Positions 10,287 through 19,390 of a stretch of DNA of 64,000 bases are shown one piece after another (position 1 is the stretch's first letter; each line of letters begins with the position of its first letter). The notes beneath the pieces were generated by a model. That model had not been told where the DNA came from. It was given only the letters and a program-made list of their open reading frames with translations, and did no database searches. Location: positions 105,418,609-105,482,608 of the forward strand of contig CM077151.1 of assembly GCA_039583875.1 (NCBI GenBank). The letters are read 5' to 3'. The translations under genes were made by a program, and so were the position numbers. This DNA is from Platanthera guangdongensis. Taxonomy: Eukaryota; Streptophyta; Magnoliopsida; Asparagales; Orchidaceae.

Positions 10287-10429
10287 TGGACTTAGAAAGT
10301 TTTGCTTCAGTCTTGCAAATACTTAACCTGCACAAGTAACTCAAAAACACATCAAATACATTTTGATGTATATCATTGAGTTGGGTGAGGCTTCTTCAAA
10401 TCAGGTACATTTAACCAATGTACCCAACA

Positions 10430-10447
10430 ATCTCCCCCTATTTGGAG
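10430..10447 (-). other. Element A polypurine tract
   Basis: Read on the - strand CCAAATAGGGGGAGAT directly precedes TGTTGGGTAC, the start of the 3' LTR. The same tract is present in element B and, with GGGGCAG, in element C. Confidence 0.9.
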
Positions 10448-10724
10448 AATTCATAACCCTTAGTCAATGATATACACCATTCATAATAAAAATCACAAAA
10501 TGATGTAAGGCAGGATAATGTACAGCAGGGTAAACATAAACATGTATTAATTTCACATGTATACAAATTCATCATTTAAGAAATAGACATAGACACATTC
10601 ACAGAACAAACATGAAATATATTAATCATATATTGTTCTAATATCTGTCTTATACATTTTCAGAAGTTCACTAAATGTGTTACATCCAAAAGATTACAAA
10701 ATAAACTTCAAGAAAATTCTAAAT
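10448..10724 (-). other. Element A 3' noncoding spacer
   Basis: About 280 AT-rich bases between the extra ORF stop and the polypurine tract. I see no gene or repeat. Confidence 0.6.
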
Positions 10725-13557
10725 CTATTTTTGTTCAGGCTCCTTAATAACTATCCCTTGTCAGCTTGAACTTTAGCTTGGACAGGAGCATCAGCAATTT
10801 CAACATCAACAGGCTTCTTGCCTTTCAGATCTTTCTTCTTAAGCTCTTCAGCTTTGATCTTCTGTCTTTCAAAATAATGGTATGGCTTAGGAAAGTACTT
10901 GCTAGGCTCCTGGGCAGTAGGAGGTAGCTTTCCCATCTTTGCCTTCCTTTTGTATTGAACAATTGCTTCCTGTCTAGATTCATGTTTTCTTCATTCAGCT
11001 TCAGAGAACCACTTGTTCCTGTCTTGAATGTTGTCTTTGGCAGCTTTTCAGGCAGTTAATATAATGTTCCTAGAGGTAGGGCTCCATTGCTCAAAATCTG
11101 GTCTCAGTTCAGCTTGTTCCCTAAACCTCTTCTTAGACAATCTTGTCTCTTCTTCTTTCTGCAGTGCCTCTTGCATGGCTTCAGAAATAGGCTGTACCAC
11201 TTTCTCAAGAATAACATTGTCCTTGCCCCCAGGTGGGCTGTACATGGTCTGTACATCTACATGAATTATGTCAAAATCTGGAGGAGGGTATATGACTTGA
11301 GCCACTTCAGCTTGTTCCCCTCCTAGATATGCAGGTTGAATCCCAGATTCTGCCACATTTTCATCATCACAAAGAGGAGGGTATCCCAGTGTAGCCCTGA
11401 TTGAATTGGATATCCATTTTGCATGATCAGAGCTTGCCTTGACTAACACTCTCTCCCCCTTTATGACTTCTCTTTCAATATGATCTCTCACATCATCCTT
11501 TTGAAATCTCACCTGATTATCCAAGTAATTGACTCCATCTTTGAAGAAGGGTTTTAACCTTTGGAGTTTGTCAGTTATCAGCTTCTGTGAATCTTGGATG
11601 GCAGTCTTAAGAGCAGTGATTTCTGCTAGAAATACTTTGTCAAAATCTGCCTTAGCTATAGCCGGAGTCTGCCCTGCAGCCAGATTCTTCAGTTCTGTGA
11701 CTATGGCATTGTGGGATTCAGTAAGGTTGTCATTCATTCTTAGCTGATTTTCAAGAACATAACCTTGTTTCACAGCTATGTCATCCACCTGTGCTTTTAT
11801 CTTTTCCTGGTGAGTTGTAAGATAGACTACTGCATTCCCACCCTTGTGGAAGCAGTCAGTCATCTCCTTCTTGTTGAGATTCATATCAAACTTGATTGAT
11901 TTTATATCCTGGGCCAGATCAAATTGGAGTGATTTTTGCCCTTCATCTACATATTTCTCTATGGCCTGCCTTTGCTCATCCAACTTGATTTGCATTGCCA
12001 CCATCAGTGCACTATAATCAATGGCTGGGGCTGGTTGAATTATAGGCTGTGGTGCAACTGTTTGGAGAGCCTTCTTGTAACTCTGGCTTCTTCTCCTGAA
12101 GACATAAAGTTTCTTTTTCTTTGCTCTTTCAGCTTCCTCATCTTCTGAGGCAGAGGTGCTGGCTATATCCACCCTCTCCTTAGGGCTTGGAGGCCTTTCA
12201 GTTTGCACATCTTGTGCCTTCTCAGTTTCTTGCCTCACAGGCACTTCATGAACTTGCACTTTCTCCCCCTCAGCAGCAGCATTCTCTCCTTCAGCAGCAT
12301 CAGTTTCCTTATCAAAATCTGCTTGATCCAGATTTAGGAACAAATCTTCCATGGTGTATTCTTGTGGAGACTGTGCAGGAGAAATTCTAGGTTCTTCAAC
12401 CACTGAATCAGTAACATCTTGAGCAACAGCAGATGTGTCATCTATAACAGCATCTGGAACTTGACTATTCAGCTGAGTTAGCTGATGATCATCAGACAAA
12501 TCTATATCTTCCATAGAAAAATCTAAAGTGTTTAGTTCAGTGATTACCTCTAGTATGAAGTTTGTTGCTTGTTCACTTTCCAGTGTAGTGGGTTCTGCTA
12601 CAACTGGAAGCTCCCCCTGGCTTTGATCCTTATGGATGGGGCTAGCTTGAGGTAGCTCCCCCTAGATCTCAGCATCATCCTGAGGAGCAGGAGACTTCAC
12701 TGCAGGCTCTTCCTCATGCTCATCTGGAGTGAAAACAACTTGTTCTTCACTGTCTGAGCTACTAGTGGACTCCTGTGCCACTGGAGCAGTCTTCCTTTTC
12801 TTCTTGGGAGGAATCTCTTTCTCAGAAACAATCTTTTCAGGGGTTGGCAGCTCTTTAGTCAACACCCTGTCCCATCTGGAGAAAATTCTCAGATCATTTT
12901 CCTCATGTGATTTATCTTGCTTCCTGCAGCTTGTTGCATTACCTCTGGTATGGCACCAGCTAGGTATAGACTTATAATTCTGCCCAGGTTGGGCTTCTTC
13001 AGACCTTCCTTAATCTTCTCATAAACTATCATTGACCAGTTAGTTTTTAGAGAGAAGATAACCCTTGTCATTATACTAAACATAGAGGCAGACACTCTGT
13101 CATGCCCTCCTAGCTTGCTTAGGATGACCTTTCCAACAATTTCAGACATGAATTTGCCTTGGCTGTTCATGCCTTTCCTGTTAAACACAGATCCCAGCTT
13201 CATCTTAGGATCAAGTCCACACCAGGTTAGAGCTTCCCTGGTCCTTGATGCAGTAACTTCATCTTCCTCTTGAGTTCTTGGAAGCTGTAGAATCTTCCTC
13301 AGACTTTTTGGTGATAACTTAACCTTTGTTCCATGAACTCTGGATTTGATTTTGTATCCAGATTCGTCCACCTTTGCTCCATTGAGGAATTCAAGTATCT
13401 CTTTCTTCCATATCTTAGTAGGTTCAGAAACTAGATATTCTAACCCAGAATCGGCTACTAGGGTTACGACAGACTTGATTTCTTGATCAGCATCTTCGAA
13501 AGCGCCGCGCACCAGCTCATATCCTTCGTTGACGTTCTCCTCAAGCTTAGGCGCCAT
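10725..13557 (-). pseudogene. Element A extra ('envelope-like') ORF: plant-transposon-protein domain, NLS, coiled coil; broken
   Basis: The ATG at 13557 follows AAACCCTAA and an internal TATA box 100 bp upstream. Residues 1-222 form a globular domain (KIWKKEILEFL, LTWCGLDPKMKLGSVF, GGHDRVSASMFSIMTRV) like the 'putative plant transposon protein' family found in Sirevirus extra ORFs. After a frameshift near 12880 comes an SV40-like nuclear signal, PPKKKRK (12811-12791), then acidic Ser/Pro/Gln-rich sequence and a long Lys/Glu coiled coil (about 12080-11480). Lesions against the element B copy are that frameshift, TAG at 12662, TGG-to-TGA at 11048 and a 1-nt loss near 10752; the conserved end is TAG at 10725. 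Intact length would be about 940 residues. No signal peptide or membrane helix is visible. Confidence 0.75.
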
Positions 13558-13565
13558 TAGGGTTT
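13557..13565 (-). promoter_or_regulatory. Telo-box abutting the extra ORF start, element A
   Basis: AAACCCTAA on the - strand overlaps the A of the ATG start codon. The same arrangement is in element B at 55950-55958. Telo-boxes are common near transcription starts of plant ribosomal-protein and translation genes. Confidence 0.6.
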
Positions 13566-14069
13566 GTAGAATTTGTCTTGAGAGAAGAGAGGTGTCGACA
13601 CAGAAGTTTGGTCTCGAAACTTTGAAAGCGTGTCGACAAACAAAGACAAAGCCCTATTTATACCTTTCTAATTTTGAAGATGAACAGGCAGGACAGCTAA
13701 CTTAAAATGTGTCGACACTGGCAATAAGTGTCGACACTGACTTATAATGTCTCGACACATATGTGTCGACACAAGTTTAGTCAACAGATTTTATGTGTCG
13801 ACACTTGGTTATGTGTCGACACAACATAACTCGACACATTGTCGAGACTTTACTTAGAAAATTCTGAGTAAATACTAAGTGTCGACACCACTTTGGATGT
13901 GTCGACACCTACTTGGCATGTGTTGACACTAATATTCTGAAGTGTCGACACCAACTTCCTAGATGTGTCGACACCTTTTTCCTTAAGTGTCGACACCACT
14001 ATTCTGTGTCAACATAGACTTGTCTATGTGTCGACACCTTTTTACTTAGCCAATTTCAATTCTGTAAAC
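13558..14069 (-). promoter_or_regulatory. Element A internal palindrome array and leader between pol and the extra ORF
   Basis: This 0.5-kb spacer has 12 exact TGTCGACAC copies by hand count plus several variants, mostly between 14040 and 13700, with two elements after the TATA box in the presumptive leader. It reproduces the U3 layout of the LTR: array, then TATAAATAG, then transcribed leader, then ORF. No coding potential beyond motif-driven ORFs. Confidence 0.8.
13654..13662 (-). promoter_or_regulatory. Element A internal TATA box for the extra ORF
   Basis: TATAAATAG on the - strand, about 100 bp upstream of the ATG at 13557, with the palindrome array directly upstream. Element B has it at the same distance (56048-56056). 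It shares the 10-mer TATAAATAGG with the LTR box. Confidence 0.65.
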
Positions 14070-17000
14070 TTACTCTAAGTTTATCATTCCTAGTTCAATT
14101 TTGAATCTATTGAACTTAGCTTCTTCTAGGGGCTTAGTATACATATCAGCTACTTGATTATCAGTTTTAACATATTCTAATAAAATATCTTTTCTTTCTA
14201 CATGCTCCCTAAGAAAATGATATTTAATTTCAATATGTTTTGTTCTACTATGAGATACAGGGTTATTAGCTATTGAAATAGCACTTGTAGAATCACAGAA
14301 GAGTGGAGTTCTACTTACCTGAAATCCATACTCCTCTAGCTGATGTTGTATCCACAGAAGTTGAGCACAGCAACTTCCTGCAGCCACATACTCTGACTCT
14401 GCAGTGGAGATAGCCACACTTGTTTGCTTTTTGCTACTCCATGAAATTAGTCTCCCACCTAGGAATTGACAGGTTCCAGTAGTGCTTTTTCTATCTTCTT
14501 TGCATCCTGCAAAGTCTGCATCTGAATAACCTGTTAGATCAAAATCTCCATTCCTAGGGTACCAGAGGCCTAGATAGGGAGTGTCCTTTAGATATCTCAA
14601 TATTCTTTTGACTGCTGTCAAATGAGACTCTTTAGGGCAGGCTTGATACCTTGCACAGACACATGTAGCATATATGATATCTGGTCTACTAGCAGTCAAG
14701 TATAATAGGGAGCCAACTATCCCTCTATATAAGGTTTCATCCACAGGTTTCCCTGCATCATCCTTGCTAAGAGACATACTTGACCCCATAGGAGTCTTCA
14801 TGGTACTGGATGAATCCATACCATACTTCCTTATGAGTTCTAGGGTGAACTTGGACTGACATATGGATAAACCACTTTCAGTCTGTTTAACTTGGAGACC
14901 CAAGAAAAACTTCAGCTCTCTCATACTACTCATCTCAAATTGACCTTGCATAAGTTTTGCAAACTTTTTGCAAAGGCTGCTTTCAGTAGACCCAAATATA
15001 ATGTCATCTACATATATTTGGACTAGTATAACTTTGCCTCTAGATTCCCTAAGGAATAGAGTCTTATCTATTTTCCCCCTTGAGAACTTGTTCTCAATGA
15101 GGAAACTAGATAGGGTTTCATACCAAGCCCTAGGGGCTTGCTTTAACCCATATAAAGCTTTCCTAAGTCTATAGACATGATGAGGTAGAGTTGGATCAAC
15201 AAAACCTGAAGGCTGTTCCACATAGACTTCTTCTTTAAGATTACCATTTAGGAATGCTGACTTGACATCCATTTGGTAAACCTTGAATCCTTGATAGGTT
15301 GCATAGGCAAAGAACATCCTTATGGCTTCCAGTCTGGCTACTGGAGCAAAGGTTTGATCAAAGTCAATACCTTCTTCTTGCCTATATCCTTTAGCAACCA
15401 GTCTTGCTTTATTCTTAATGATGACCCCTTGTTCATCCATCTTATTCCTGTAGATCCACTTGGTTCCTATTATATTGTGGTCTTTAGGTTTAGGAACAAG
15501 TTCCCAGACCTTGCACCTTTTGAACTGATTAAGCTCTTCTTGCATTGCTTCAGTCCATTGTGGATCTAGTATTGCTTCTTCAAACTTCTTAGGTTCAACT
15601 TGAGATAGAAAACTGGAGTAGATTGCTGCATTCATGTTTCTGCTCCTGGTTTGTACTCCTTGTCTTGGATCTCCAATAATCTGCTCTACTGGATGATCTC
15701 TAAGATGCATGTTGGCTGGAGGCATCCTTACTTCTGGTTGAACCTCTTCAGCATCTCCATCATGCTGTACTCCTTGTACTTCTTCAGCAATTGGTACATG
15801 TAGTTCTCCCCCTGGACAACAGCTACTGTCTTCTACTTGCTGTCTTGCAGCAGGTACTTCTTCTATTGTAAGCTTGTCCATCTTCTTTGTTAAACCTGTG
15901 GGGCTGCATACAGTACTAGACAACTCATTGTTAATAAGTTTAGTCTCATCAAAAACTACATGCACAGATTCTTCTACAACTTGTGTAGACAAGTTGTAGA
16001 CTCTATAAGCCTTACTATTATTGTTGTACCCAACAAAAATTCCCTCTTGGGACTTGGCAGCAAACTTAGTTAAGTAAGACTTCCCATTGTTAAGTATGAA
16101 GCATTTGCAACCAAAGATCCTGAAGTAGGATAGGTTTGGTTTCCTGCCTTTCACAACTTCATAGGGGGTCTTGTTGAGGCCTTTAGTGATGGTAGCCCTA
16201 TTTATAACATGGCATGCAGTGTTAACTGCTTCAGCCCAGAAATACTCTGGCAGTGATGTATCACTTAGTAGGGTCCTACCAGCCTCTATCAAGGTCCTAT
16301 TCTTCCTCTCAGCAATGCCATTTTGCCGAGGTGTTCTAGGTGAAGAGAATTCTTGAAATATCCCAAATTCTTCACATAGTTTTGTCATGCTATCAGACTG
16401 AAATTCAGTACCATGGTCACTTCTAATCTTGACCACTGTACTGTTTAGTTCATTCTGAATTTGCTTGACAAAGCTATAGAAGACACTAGGTGTTTCAGAT
16501 TTTTGTCTTAAGAAGAACACCCAGGAAAACCTTGAGTAGTCATCTACAACTACAAGGGTATAGACCTTCCTACCTAAGCTGTGAACTGGCATTGGACCAA
16601 AGAGATCCATATGCAAGAGGTATAAACACCTCACAGCATCTTTGTTTTCTATGCTTCTAAAGGTGGATTTAGTCTGCTTGCCCTTTTGACAAGCTGAGCA
16701 AATACCATCTTTAACACACTTAACTTGAGGACCATTCCTCACTAACTCTTTGCTAAAGAGTTTGTCAATAGTCTTGTAGTTAAGATGGGCTAGCCTCTTG
16801 TGCCATATGACACAATGAGAGACTGTCTCATCAGCTACAAGACACACTGGAGAACCATTGTTCTCAATCATAATGTCTAGGCAGTATACATTCCTTTTCC
16901 TATAACCTGTCAAAATGATCTCTTGATCACTTGACCTCTTGATATGACAACCATTTTTAACAAATGAGATGTCATATCCTACATCACTTAATTGACTTAT

Positions 17001-17237
17001 ACTTATTAGGTTGTGTTTCAACCCTTTAACATAAGCCACTTGAGTAATGGTAACCAAGTTGCTAGAAATGTTACCAAATCCTTTGATGATTCCTTTTTCA
17101 GAACCACCAAAGGTGACTTTTGGACCATCTTTTATTGGAATGTAGTCCTTTAGTAATCCTCTTGTTCCAGTCATATGTCTGGAACATCCACTGTCCAAGT
17201 ACCATGTTGGGGTATGGCCACTTGAACTCACCTGCAA
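14070..17237 (-). CDS. pol: Element A pol: protease, integrase, reverse transcriptase, RNase H (intact)
   Basis: An unbroken 1,055-codon frame in copia order. Protease active site [12 protein letters not shown] is at residues 13-24. Integrase follows with the zinc finger (HKRLAHLNY...CSACQKGK, about 165-205), HMDLFGP and RSDHGTEF for the two Asp residues and [11 protein letters not shown] / AERKNR for the Glu region. Reverse transcriptase has [30 protein letters not shown] and catalytic YVDDIIFGS (about 755). RNase H has GYSDADFAG and [10 protein letters not shown]. There is no ATG before the protease active site: the frame begins after TAA at 17244-17246, so Pol must be made by fusion to Gag. 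17232 carries a splice-acceptor-like TTTTGCAG. It copies and integrates the element. Confidence 0.93.
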   Translation of the reverse strand: MQVSSSGHTPTWYLDSGCSRHMTGTRGLLKDYIPIKDGPKVTFGGSEKGIIKGFGNISSNLVTITQVAYVKGLKHNLISISQLSDVGYDISFVKNGCHIKRSSDQEIILTGYRKRNVYCLDIMIENNGSPVCLVADETVSHCVIWHKRLAHLNYKTIDKLFSKELVRNGPQVKCVKDGICSACQKGKQTKSTFRSIENKDAVRCLYLLHMDLFGPMPVHSLGRKVYTLVVVDDYSRFSWVFFLRQKSETPSVFYSFVKQIQNELNSTVVKIRSDHGTEFQSDSMTKLCEEFGIFQEFSSPRTPRQNGIAERKNRTLIEAGRTLLSDTSLPEYFWAEAVNTACHVINRATITKGLNKTPYEVVKGRKPNLSYFRIFGCKCFILNNGKSYLTKFAAKSQEGIFVGYNNNSKAYRVYNLSTQVVEESVHVVFDETKLINNELSSTVCSPTGLTKKMDKLTIEEVPAARQQVEDSSCCPGGELHVPIAEEVQGVQHDGDAEEVQPEVRMPPANMHLRDHPVEQIIGDPRQGVQTRSRNMNAAIYSSFLSQVEPKKFEEAILDPQWTEAMQEELNQFKRCKVWELVPKPKDHNIIGTKWIYRNKMDEQGVIIKNKARLVAKGYRQEEGIDFDQTFAPVARLEAIRMFFAYATYQGFKVYQMDVKSAFLNGNLKEEVYVEQPSGFVDPTLPHHVYRLRKALYGLKQAPRAWYETLSSFLIENKFSRGKIDKTLFLRESRGKVILVQIYVDDIIFGSTESSLCKKFAKLMQGQFEMSSMRELKFFLGLQVKQTESGLSICQSKFTLELIRKYGMDSSSTMKTPMGSSMSLSKDDAGKPVDETLYRGIVGSLLYLTASRPDIIYATCVCARYQACPKESHLTAVKRILRYLKDTPYLGLWYPRNGDFDLTGYSDADFAGCKEDRKSTTGTCQFLGGRLISWSSKKQTSVAISTAESEYVAAGSCCAQLLWIQHQLEEYGFQVSRTPLFCDSTSAISIANNPVSHSRTKHIEIKYHFLREHVERKDILLEYVKTDNQVADMYTKPLEEAKFNRFKIELGMINLE

Positions 17238-17243
17238 AACAGA

Positions 17244-19286
17244 TTAATGAACCTTAGAACCCAAAGAATTCTTGGGTCCTTGGTACTTGTTAGTTTGCAA
17301 TCTGACAAAGCTACCTACTGGCTTTCCAACAGGTAGTTTGGTACTCACTTTGGCACTAGCATTATGCCAACAGTCCACTACAAAATGGCCAATCTTGCCA
17401 CAGCACCAACATTCAAACTTATCGTACCTTTGCTTAGGTACTGTCTTTGCTGTCTTATCTACAGCAGACTTGTTGAATGTTGGGGCTTTGCCCTTGGACT
17501 TGGACTTGGACTGCTCAGTCCTTGCAGGTTTAATAAAACCCAGTCCAGCCTTGCCTTTATGATGAACAAATTCATCAATTAAAGGTAGCACTGACTTAGG
17601 TTTAGAAAACCTAGCAACAAGCTCTCTCTCTTTCTGAAGATTGATCTCCAGACTCTTGATTTGATCATTCTTAAAGGTGATAGTCCCCATCTGAATCACT
17701 GTTATGTGTTTCAGCCTGGCTATCTCATTTAGCTTTTGATCAAATAGCTTCTCAGAATCTGTTGCAGCAGCTTTAAGATCAGTAATTTCCTTTGCCTGAC
17801 TTTTGGCTAGGGACTTGCTTTTCTTGTAAGCTTGCAACAGCACTTTATATTCATCTATAAGCTGATGAATATCATCCTCAGACTCAGATACATTCTCATC
17901 ACTTGATGATGATGAATCTGATTCTGAACTGGAATAAGAAACTGAACTTAGAGTTGAACTTTGTACCTTACTGGGTCCTGGCTGCTCCAGGATTTTGTCA
18001 CTCTCAGTCAATGCCATCAGTCCTTGGCACTGACAGTCTTCTTGTTCATAAATAGACTCCATTATCTGCATGAATTCTTCTTCTTCTTCTTCAGCAAACA
18101 GCTCTATGTATGCCTCAGCATCAGACTCAGTTTCTGAAGAGGAGATATCTGATAGAGTCTTCTCTTTCTTGGCTACAAAAGACTTTTCTTTCTTGCCTTT
18201 GAAATAAGTCTTTTTCCTGTCACTAGACTCTTTTCTCTTTTCAGGACAATCTGCAATAACATGGCCCTGTCTATTGCAGCAATAGCACACTATCTTAGAA
18301 CCAGTTGCCTTGCTAGATTTTGTCCTCTTCCTGTCCTTCTTTGAAGCCTTTTTATCCTGATAAAAATCTTCTTTTCCTTTTGAAGTAGAGGGCCTTGTCC
18401 TCCACTGTTTCTTCTTCAAGAATTTCTGAAAGTGTCTAGTGAAGGCAGCAAAGTCTTCATCACTTTCACTGCTTTCAGATTTTGTACTGGCTGACTCATC
18501 TGACTCTGATTCAACAACCTTTGGAGGTGGTGTTGGTGACTTATTCTTGCACTTTCTGGAGGCTTCTGTCTTGAAGGCTACTGTTCTTTCCTTGTGTTCA
18601 GTTCTTGTTGATTTCTCCTCCTCTTTCCTCACTGTCAGTTGCATTTCATATGACAACAATTTGCCAAACAGTGTAGGAGGAGGAATTTCCCCCAACTTAG
18701 CCATTTCTCTAATGGCACAGATCTTGGTGTCCCAATCTTTAGTTAGGGACCTTAGGAACTTGTCATTTAGTTCATAGTTACTGAACTCTCTTCCATAAGA
18801 CATGAGTTCATTCACTATTCTGTAGAACTTCTTATAGCACTCAGTTATGCTATCACCCTTTCCTTGTCTAAAACTTTCATACTCCTGATTTAGCAAGGAT
18901 TTTCTATCTTGCCTAACTTCTTCAGAACCTTCCATATACACAATAAGAGTGTCCCACATCTCCTTGGCTGTCTTACAGTGTATAAGATTCTGAAAAGTTG
19001 CATCATCTATGACACTCACTATAATGTTTTGTGCCCTTTTGTCCATGGTGGCTAGGACAATCTCATCCTTAGTCATCTCAGAGAAATCCTTTGGGGTTCT
19101 CTGATTTGCATCTAGAACTGATATCTTCATGGGCACATATGACCCCTCTTTGACTGTGATATAAATCCTAGGGTCTGAGGCCTCCATAAACAGCCTTACC
19201 CTTTCCTTCCAGATCCCAAAGATCTCTTTCCTGCATATGGGTAATTTCATGGAACCCAATTCCTTGTGATTTTCAGAGGAACCCAT
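17244..19286 (-). CDS. gag: Element A gag (intact)
   Basis: 680 codons from the ATG at 19286, about 85 bases from the primer site. The N-terminal half is the copia capsid (UBN2-type) fold with FGIWKERVRLFMEASD, AKEMWDTL and DRKSLLNQEYESF. A first CCHC zinc knuckle, CYCCNRQGHVIADC, starts near residue 334. A Ser/Asp/Glu-rich acidic stretch and a coiled coil follow, and a second knuckle, CWCCGKIGHFVVDC, starts near residue 626. Two widely spaced knuckles and a long Gag fit Sireviruses. It ends in GPKNSLGSKVH and TAA, in the same reading phase as pol, where related elements read straight through. It would assemble the particle and package RNA. Confidence 0.93.
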   Translation of the reverse strand: MGSSENHKELGSMKLPICRKEIFGIWKERVRLFMEASDPRIYITVKEGSYVPMKISVLDANQRTPKDFSEMTKDEIVLATMDKRAQNIIVSVIDDATFQNLIHCKTAKEMWDTLIVYMEGSEEVRQDRKSLLNQEYESFRQGKGDSITECYKKFYRIVNELMSYGREFSNYELNDKFLRSLTKDWDTKICAIREMAKLGEIPPPTLFGKLLSYEMQLTVRKEEEKSTRTEHKERTVAFKTEASRKCKNKSPTPPPKVVESESDESASTKSESSESDEDFAAFTRHFQKFLKKKQWRTRPSTSKGKEDFYQDKKASKKDRKRTKSSKATGSKIVCYCCNRQGHVIADCPEKRKESSDRKKTYFKGKKEKSFVAKKEKTLSDISSSETESDAEAYIELFAEEEEEEFMQIMESIYEQEDCQCQGLMALTESDKILEQPGPSKVQSSTLSSVSYSSSESDSSSSSDENVSESEDDIHQLIDEYKVLLQAYKKSKSLAKSQAKEITDLKAAATDSEKLFDQKLNEIARLKHITVIQMGTITFKNDQIKSLEINLQKERELVARFSKPKSVLPLIDEFVHHKGKAGLGFIKPARTEQSKSKSKGKAPTFNKSAVDKTAKTVPKQRYDKFECWCCGKIGHFVVDCWHNASAKVSTKLPVGKPVGSFVRLQTNKYQGPKNSLGSKVH

Positions 19287-19370
19287 GGTTCTTGATTTTC
19301 TTGAATCTGTAATTCACTTAGACTGAATCTGCCAATCTGGATCTCCTCAGACTGTTAGTCCTTTTTGAGG

Positions 19371-19388
19371 AACCTCGCTTTGATACCA
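19371..19388 (-). other. Element A primer-binding site (tRNA-iMet)
   Basis: On the - strand TGGTATCAAAGCGAGGTT, two bases after the 5' LTR, complementary to the initiator-Met tRNA 3' end. Confidence 0.92.
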
Positions 19389-19390
19389 CT

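Larger units (their letters stand above)
8376..10429 (-). repeat. Element A 3' LTR (left on + strand)
   Basis: It starts TGAAAGATATAG and ends ACCCAACA, flanked by CCAGT on the left and the polypurine tract on the right. Read on the - strand: U3 with the palindrome array (10286-9401), TATAAATAG (9268-9260), then R/U5 ending with the complement of CTAGAGGGGGGTGAATAGG. The G run near its left end is 6 bases here and 10 in the other LTR. Confidence 0.95.

Noticed and set aside
9482..10339. ORFs rich in V-D-T, C-R-H and S-T-L within the TGTCGACAC arrays (both strands; also 20501-21369, 51772-52808, 62818-63853)
   Set aside because: The palindrome has no stop codon in any frame, so repeated copies create ORFs by chance. 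They occur on both strands in overlapping frames and have no domain.
17232..17314. An 83-base intron (AG|GTAGCT to TTTTGCAG) removing the gag stop in element A
   Set aside because: The acceptor is convincing, but 83 is not a multiple of three while gag and pol share phase in A, so this splice would put pol out of frame.
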